Of a stretch of 64,000 nt of DNA, positions 59,446 to 64,000 are shown piece after piece. Made by a program: the position numbers and the translations under genes. The stretch covers positions 4,861,501 through 4,925,500 of the forward strand of contig NZ_CP133190.1 of assembly GCF_030913705.1 (NCBI RefSeq). The letters run 5' to 3'. The notes beneath the pieces were generated by a model that ran no database searches, was not told where the DNA came from, and was given only the letters and a program-made list of their open reading frames with translations. How positions within the stretch are numbered: position 1 is the stretch's first letter; each line of letters starts with the position of its first letter. The stretch comes from Anaerocolumna sp. MB42-C2. GTDB lineage: Bacteria > Bacillota > Clostridia > Lachnospirales > Lachnospiraceae.

Positions 59446-61146
59446 ATGCCGGAAGAAACAGGAGAACGAATTTACAGTAATGATTATTTTGATTTAATAA
59501 TTACATATAGCGGAGATATTTCCTATTTGGAACAATTTCCTGATTCTACCTATCAGCTGATAGTTCCATTTACTGCAATCATACGGGTTCCTGTCAGGCA
59601 AATCACAAATAATACAATTGCTTTGCTTGGTTATAGAGCAATACCGACTCTTTCCGGTATCATCAGTCAATCGGCTCAGGAGGCTTCCGGTATCATCAGA
59701 ACCCGAAATATACCTGCTTTAAACTTAAGGGGACAGGGAGTGCTTATAGGGATTCTCGATACCGGCATTGACTATACAAACCCCATTTTCTGTTATGCTG
59801 ATAATACAACCAGAATTGCAGCTCTTTGGGATCAGACAATAGTTGACATAAATAATGTTTCTAATACCTATTATGGGACCGAATACACCAGAGAACAGAT
59901 TAATCAGGCCCTTCAAAGCAATAATCCGTATGAAGTTGTTCCTTCCAGAGATGAAATTGGTCATGGTACAATGCTAGCAGGTATCATAGCCGGAAATGAA
60001 GTCCCAGAGCAAAGTTTTTCCGGTGTAGTACCTGATGCAGAATTTGTTATTGTAAAACTGAAAACGGCGAAACAGAACTTAAAAGAATTCTGGCGTGTCC
60101 CGGAAAATGTTATCTGCTATCAGGAAAATGACATTGCTTTCGCTCTGGAATATTTGGAGATGACTGCAAATAAAATCGGACGGCCCATGTCCATCTGTTT
60201 AGCTCTTGGATCTTCAATGGGTTCACACGATAATAAACAGGAGATGAACACCATATTATCCCTTAGAGCAGAGAATTTAAACTTTGCGATTACTACGGCT
60301 GCCGGTAATGAGGGAAATACAAACAGGCATTTCTATGGAAATATTAACCCTCCCGCAGGAGTTTCTACCATTGAATTGAATGTGGGTGCAGAGGAAGCAA
60401 ATTTTTCCATGGAATTATGGGGCGATTCTCCAGGGCTTTATGGAATTGACATTAAAACCCCCTCTGGTGAATATGTTCCTCTCATACTTCCCAGAAATAA
60501 TGAAAGTTATGAATTAGGTTTTATCTTTGAAAAAACCAGGATATTAATTGACTATCAGGTAGTTGAAGCTCAAAGCGGCGATCAGCTGATATTATTTCGA
60601 TTTACAAATTCAGCTCCCGGTATCTGGGTTTTTAATGTATACGGAAAGGGGGATTTGAGCCTTACTTTCCATGTATGGCTGCCTATGAACAGTTTCATAA
60701 CCAATGGGACATATTTTATACGCCCTGATCCATCTACTACGATTCTTTCTTTTGGAAATGCCAATGAGCCTATTACCGCCACAGCATATGATTCCGCCTA
60801 TAACAGTCTTTTATTAAGTGCCAGTAGAGGTTATACAAGATTAGGAAACATAAAACCGGATATTGCCGCACCTGGTGTAAACATAATAAGTCCCAGCCTG
60901 GATCAGGGTTTTATACCGGTTTCAGGAACCAGTCCTGCTGCCGCTTTTACAGCCGGTGTTGCCGCCATGATATTAGAATGGGGGATTGTAAAAGGAAATC
61001 TTCCTTATATTACTACGGCAGACATAAAGATGCTGATGATAAGGGGTGCGCGAAGAAATATTGAACTTGCATATCCGAACAGGGAATGGGGTTATGGAAT
61101 ATTGGATGTATTTAATATTTTTAACAGCCTGCGGAGCGGAATATAG
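59446..61146 (+). CDS. CspB-like subtilisin-family germination protease (intact triad)
   Basis: A 566-residue S8 protease of the Csp type. Catalytic Asp105 (GILDTGIDYTNPIF), His173 (IGHGTMLAGI) and Ser496 (VSGTSPAAAFTAG) are all present, so it should be active. A ~95-residue N-terminal prodomain precedes the core, and the large jellyroll insertion (about 300-430, VGAEEANFSMELWG...GDLSLTFHVWLPMN) typical of Csp lies between His and Ser. There is no signal peptide. In Clostridium, CspB cleaves pro-SleC to start cortex hydrolysis; a SleC-like gene is at 45063. GGGGGAGA precedes the ATG. First of the csp array. Confidence 0.9.
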   Translation: MPEETGERIYSNDYFDLIITYSGDISYLEQFPDSTYQLIVPFTAIIRVPVRQITNNTIALLGYRAIPTLSGIISQSAQEASGIIRTRNIPALNLRGQGVLIGILDTGIDYTNPIFCYADNTTRIAALWDQTIVDINNVSNTYYGTEYTREQINQALQSNNPYEVVPSRDEIGHGTMLAGIIAGNEVPEQSFSGVVPDAEFVIVKLKTAKQNLKEFWRVPENVICYQENDIAFALEYLEMTANKIGRPMSICLALGSSMGSHDNKQEMNTILSLRAENLNFAITTAAGNEGNTNRHFYGNINPPAGVSTIELNVGAEEANFSMELWGDSPGLYGIDIKTPSGEYVPLILPRNNESYELGFIFEKTRILIDYQVVEAQSGDQLILFRFTNSAPGIWVFNVYGKGDLSLTFHVWLPMNSFITNGTYFIRPDPSTTILSFGNANEPITATAYDSAYNSLLLSASRGYTRLGNIKPDIAAPGVNIISPSLDQGFIPVSGTSPAAAFTAGVAAMILEWGIVKGNLPYITTADIKMLMIRGARRNIELAYPNREWGYGILDVFNIFNSLRSGI

Positions 61147-61203
61147 CGTCCTTAAATAAATAAGAATCCGGCTATATCATACATAACAGGGGTGATGACA
61201 AAT

Positions 61204-62916
61204 ATGACACAGGAAGAAAAATATAAAATAATCAGTAATGATTATACCGATTTATTTTTAGTATATAATAGGAATGAAAAATTGTTATATCGTTTTCCTG
61301 ATTCCACACCGCATATTTTTAATACAAGATATGCCATTGGCTATACACCGGCTGATATTCTAAACCAGAACTTTATTGGTCAATACGGATATATACCTTT
61401 GCCGCACCTCTACGGTCTTACAAGTGAAATCAGCCTTGATGCTTCCGAGGTACGTAAACTGCGTCAGCTTCCCAGATTTAACCTTCGGGGAAAGGGAGTA
61501 TTAGTTGCCCTTATTGATACAGGAATTGATTATACGAATCCCATCTTCCGGCATCAGGACGGAAGCAGTAAGATTGCGGCTCTCTGGGATCAAACAATTG
61601 ACAGCAGCGATCAATATCCCGCAAATACCTTTTATGGAACGGAATATAATAACGAGCAGATTAACCTTGCCTTACGCAGTAATAACCCCATGGATATTGT
61701 CCCAAGTACTGACGAAATCGGTCATGGTACTATGCTGGCAGGCATTATGGTTGGTTCTGAAGTACAGGAAAGTGAATTCAGCGGAGTAGTACCGGATGCT
61801 GATATTATTATTGTCAAGTTAAAACAGGCAAAACAGAATTTAAAAGATTTCTTTATCATCTCTCCTGATGTTCCCTGTTATCAGGAAAATGATATTATGT
61901 GGGCTTATCAGTATATAATGGAAACCGCACTTAAGCTTAAGCGTCCCTGTGCGGTTTGTATTGGATTAGGCAGTTCACAGGGCTCACACGACGGCAAAGG
62001 TCCGTTAAATAACATGCTGGATTTTTTCGCTGATTTTACTGGTTTTACCTATAGTGTATCCGCAGGAAATGAAGGAAATATGAAACGGCATTTTTACAGT
62101 GAAATTGATCCATCAACCAGAAACAGTGTCGTAGAAATGTATGTCGGGGAGGGCGAACTCGGTTTTTCAATGGAAATTTGGGGTAATGCACCTAATACCT
62201 ATTCCATTGACATTATGTCTCCGACAGGAGAGTATATACCAAGAATAGCGGAGAGCTTAAGAACTAACCAGGAGATACGTTTTATTTTTGAAAAAACCTT
62301 AATTTCGGTTAATTATAGACTGGCAGAAACCTACACCGGGGAGCAGTTGATTCTGCTTCGTTTTCTCAAGCCTACACCAGGTATATGGCGAATACAGGTT
62401 TACAGCAGGGGAGATCTTCCTGGCTCCTATCATATATGGTTGCCAATGAATGGATTTATCTCAGCAAATACCTATTTTTTGAGCCCTGACCCGTATACTA
62501 CAATTACATCTCCCGGTAATACAAGCACTCCGCTTACAATGACTGCCTATAATCCTGCTAATAATGCTTTATATGAAAATGCAAGCTACGGGTATTCAAG
62601 AAATGGTTATATCAATCCGGACCTGGCAGCCCCAGGAGTAGGTATTATAGTTCCGGATCTTTTAAAAGGATTTACCACGGCGTCCGGAACCGGTCTTGCG
62701 GCAGCACATACCGCTGGTATCACAGCCATCATGTTGGAATGGGGTATTGTGAACGGCTTCTATCCAAGTATGAACTCTACGGTAGTAAAGAAATATTTAA
62801 TCCGTGGAGCCAAGCGTAGTAAAGTGCTTTCATATCCTAATCCCGGCTGGGGTTACGGAATTATTGATTTATACAATGTTTTTAATATATTCAGATCTGA
62901 TTTTCCCAGACAGTAA
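61204..62916 (+). CDS. Csp-family pseudoprotease (Ser replaced by Gly)
   Basis: A 570-residue Csp homologue collinear with the previous one: Asp105 (ALIDTGIDYTNPIF) and His174 (IGHGTMLAGIM) are kept, but the nucleophile motif reads ASGTGLAAAHTAG, giving Gly497 where serine is needed. The fold appears intact: same prodomain length, jellyroll insertion and C-terminal GAKRSKVLSYPNPGWGYG. It should bind but not cleave. In C. difficile inactive Csp proteins (CspA, CspC) regulate or sense germinants, the obvious model. ATG 61204 has AGGGGTG 9 bases upstream; ATG/GTG at 61192-61195 overlap it. Confidence 0.88.
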   Translation: MTQEEKYKIISNDYTDLFLVYNRNEKLLYRFPDSTPHIFNTRYAIGYTPADILNQNFIGQYGYIPLPHLYGLTSEISLDASEVRKLRQLPRFNLRGKGVLVALIDTGIDYTNPIFRHQDGSSKIAALWDQTIDSSDQYPANTFYGTEYNNEQINLALRSNNPMDIVPSTDEIGHGTMLAGIMVGSEVQESEFSGVVPDADIIIVKLKQAKQNLKDFFIISPDVPCYQENDIMWAYQYIMETALKLKRPCAVCIGLGSSQGSHDGKGPLNNMLDFFADFTGFTYSVSAGNEGNMKRHFYSEIDPSTRNSVVEMYVGEGELGFSMEIWGNAPNTYSIDIMSPTGEYIPRIAESLRTNQEIRFIFEKTLISVNYRLAETYTGEQLILLRFLKPTPGIWRIQVYSRGDLPGSYHIWLPMNGFISANTYFLSPDPYTTITSPGNTSTPLTMTAYNPANNALYENASYGYSRNGYINPDLAAPGVGIIVPDLLKGFTTASGTGLAAAHTAGITAIMLEWGIVNGFYPSMNSTVVKKYLIRGAKRSKVLSYPNPGWGYGIIDLYNVFNIFRSDFPRQ

Positions 62917-62952
62917 GTTAGCATAAAAAGAATTATTTTTAAATCAACCCCT

Positions 62953-62976
62953 AAAATCAACCTTTTGGTTGATTTT
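62953..62976 (+). terminator. Rho-independent terminator after the second csp gene
   Basis: AAAATCAACC and GGTTGATTTT form a perfect 10-bp stem with a TTTT loop, followed by T. The arm is preceded by a partial direct copy (AAATCAACCCC). Confidence 0.92.
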
Positions 62977-62988
62977 TTATTTTGCGCT

Positions 62989-63153
62989 ATTTTGTATGTG
63001 AAAAGATGCCTTATGGATTTTAAGAGGCATATGGGTGTGGTACCTCAGGAATTAGCAATCTATGAGAATCTGAACGCTGAGCAGAATGTTCGTTTTTTTG
63101 CTTCTCTTTATGGCTTAAGAGGCAGGAATTGGAGAAAAAAATTTGTATGGTAA
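62989..63153 (+). pseudogene. ABC transporter ATPase fragment (decayed)
   Basis: The frame encodes FKRHMGVVPQELAIYENLNAEQNVRFFASLYGLRG, an unmistakable Q-loop region of a drug/ABC-2-type transporter ATPase. There is no Walker A before it and no signature or Walker B after it. After YGLRG the natural continuation (ELEKKICM) is in another frame, so a frameshift is also visible. About 40 of ~300 residues remain. The surrounding gap (62917-63330) holds otherwise only the terminator. It separates the second and third csp genes. Confidence 0.75.
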
Positions 63154-63330
63154 ACTTGGGGTAAATAACAGAGTTGCAGCCGTAAATAAGGGGAAACTAT
63201 ATTTGAATAATAATTGTATGATATCCAAACGGTGTGAACACATGACAAAAGAGAAAGGACTTATTTAGTCATCATTATTTAACAAAATTCATAGAATTAA
63301 TAAACTAATTATTTCGAGAATATGGTAACC

Positions 63331-64000
63331 ATGACTGAGTCTGAACGATTTAAGATAACCAGTGATGAATATGCTGATTTAATCATTGATTATAATTATG
63401 ACAAGGGAATATTTGCTCAATATCCTAACACATCCTATAATATTATAAACCAACGTTATGCAGTTTTGAATATACCGGTAAGTGATATGACCTATAATGC
63501 TGTATATAAATATGGTTATGCGTCCATACCAAAATGTTATGGATTAATGTTTGAGTCATCAACTGAGCCGAAAGGTAATTATTATATACATAACTTGCCG
63601 GCCTATGATTATACTGGGGAGGGAGTTCTGATTGGATTTATTGACGGGGGAATAGAATATCGTAATAAGGCATTTCAATATGCCGATAATACTACCCGAA
63701 TTGTTTCAATTTGGGATCAGTCTATTGAAAGTCCTGACAGGTACCCCGCGGATCTATATTATGGAACGGAATACAGCAGGGAACAAATTAATCTGGCATT
63801 GCAGTCTGAGGATCCATTATCGGTTGTACCAAGCACAGAGATCAGCAGCCAGGGAACTGCAATGGCCGGAATTGCCGCCGGTTTCTATAGCAATCAGTTC
63901 ATCTTCTCAGGAACAGCACCCAAAGCAGAAATCGTTGTTGTAAAACTAAAACCGGCTAAACCCTATCTGAAAGAATTTTTTAATATACCGGAAGAAAGCC
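63331..64000 (+). CDS. Csp-family pseudoprotease, N-terminal part (His replaced by Gln; cut by window end)
   Basis: The frame is open from an ATG at 63331 (another at 63322) to the window edge, 223 codons. It encodes the Csp prodomain and the first third of the subtilisin core, starting MTESERFKITSDEYADLIID. Asp105 is present in GFIDGGIEYRN, although the usual D-T-G is D-G-G. The histidine motif, I-G-H-G-T in the two upstream copies, reads ISSQGTAMAGI, so Gln174 replaces the catalytic His. Whether the serine is present lies beyond the window. No strong ribosome site is seen, and the gene starts after a terminator and pseudogene, so it needs its own promoter. Confidence 0.85.
   Translation, partial: MTESERFKITSDEYADLIIDYNYDKGIFAQYPNTSYNIINQRYAVLNIPVSDMTYNAVYKYGYASIPKCYGLMFESSTEPKGNYYIHNLPAYDYTGEGVLIGFIDGGIEYRNKAFQYADNTTRIVSIWDQSIESPDRYPADLYYGTEYSREQINLALQSEDPLSVVPSTEISSQGTAMAGIAAGFYSNQFIFSGTAPKAEIVVVKLKPAKPYLKEFFNIPEES

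Noticed and set aside
63680..63943. 87-codon frame overlapping the third csp gene
   Set aside because: It is a shifted frame within the csp coding sequence, which has the clearly homologous translation in the other frame.
1..64000. tRNA, rRNA, CRISPR arrays, prophage or transposase genes
   Set aside because: None seen: no cloverleaf-like CCA ends, no regularly spaced repeats, no integrase or transposase motifs.

Overview
The window is low-GC bacterial DNA and reads as a spore-forming, plant-glycan-degrading Clostridia genome, most likely a member of the Lachnospiraceae. The evidence is the AGGAGG ribosome sites, the spore-germination genes (a SleC-type cortex-lytic enzyme and three subtilisin-like Csp proteins), the YesN/YesM two-component pair, the LplABC-type oligosaccharide transporter and the density of sugar regulators. 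I see no rRNA, tRNA, CRISPR array, phage gene or transposase gene.

Layout. (1) 1-11.0 kb: end of a Gfo/Idh/MocA oxidoreductase and an AraC regulator, then a xylo-oligosaccharide module: YesN regulator, GH8 reducing-end xylose-releasing exo-oligoxylanase (Rex), YesM sensor kinase, substrate-binding lipoprotein and two permeases. Three short gene-less elements with inverted ends and flanking direct repeats lie in the first 3.8 kb. (2) 11.0-13.7 kb: a BlaI/BlaR1-like pair with a palindromic operator. (3) 14.0-19.2 kb: a GntR-LacI fusion regulator divergent from a GH38 alpha-mannosidase, with repeated boxes at both promoters, then a CBM9-like protein.

(4) 19.3-44.3 kb is the most interesting part: a catabolic island with two NitT/TauT (sulfonate-type) ABC importers and a nearly complete private copy of upper glycolysis. 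It holds a glucose-6-phosphate-isomerase homologue, a 6-phosphofructokinase, two long class II aldolases plus a GatY-like one, and a triose-phosphate-isomerase homologue. It also holds an SDR, a zinc alcohol dehydrogenase, a LarA-type nickel-pincer racemase homologue, a LarC N-terminal half, a TauE/SafE exporter, two LacI regulators and a sensor kinase/LuxR regulator pair. A CAAACGTTTG operator occurs three times. The isomerase keeps its catalytic residues but has lost the canonical phosphate-binding loop. With the sulfonate-type transporters and TauE/SafE, this suggests a sugar carrying a non-phosphate anion such as a sulfonate, or an unphosphorylated sugar acid. That is a hypothesis.

(5) 44.3-64 kb: a mixed region with DUF4491, SleC, a three-gene set of unknown function, an AraC/ThuA/Gfo-Idh-MocA cluster, an ABC-F protein, several small proteins, a TRADD-N-associated-type membrane protein, an alpha/beta hydrolase and a csp array. 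The first Csp has an intact Asp-His-Ser triad, the second has Gly for Ser, and the third (cut by the window end) has Gln for His. A decayed ABC-transporter fragment lies between the second and third.
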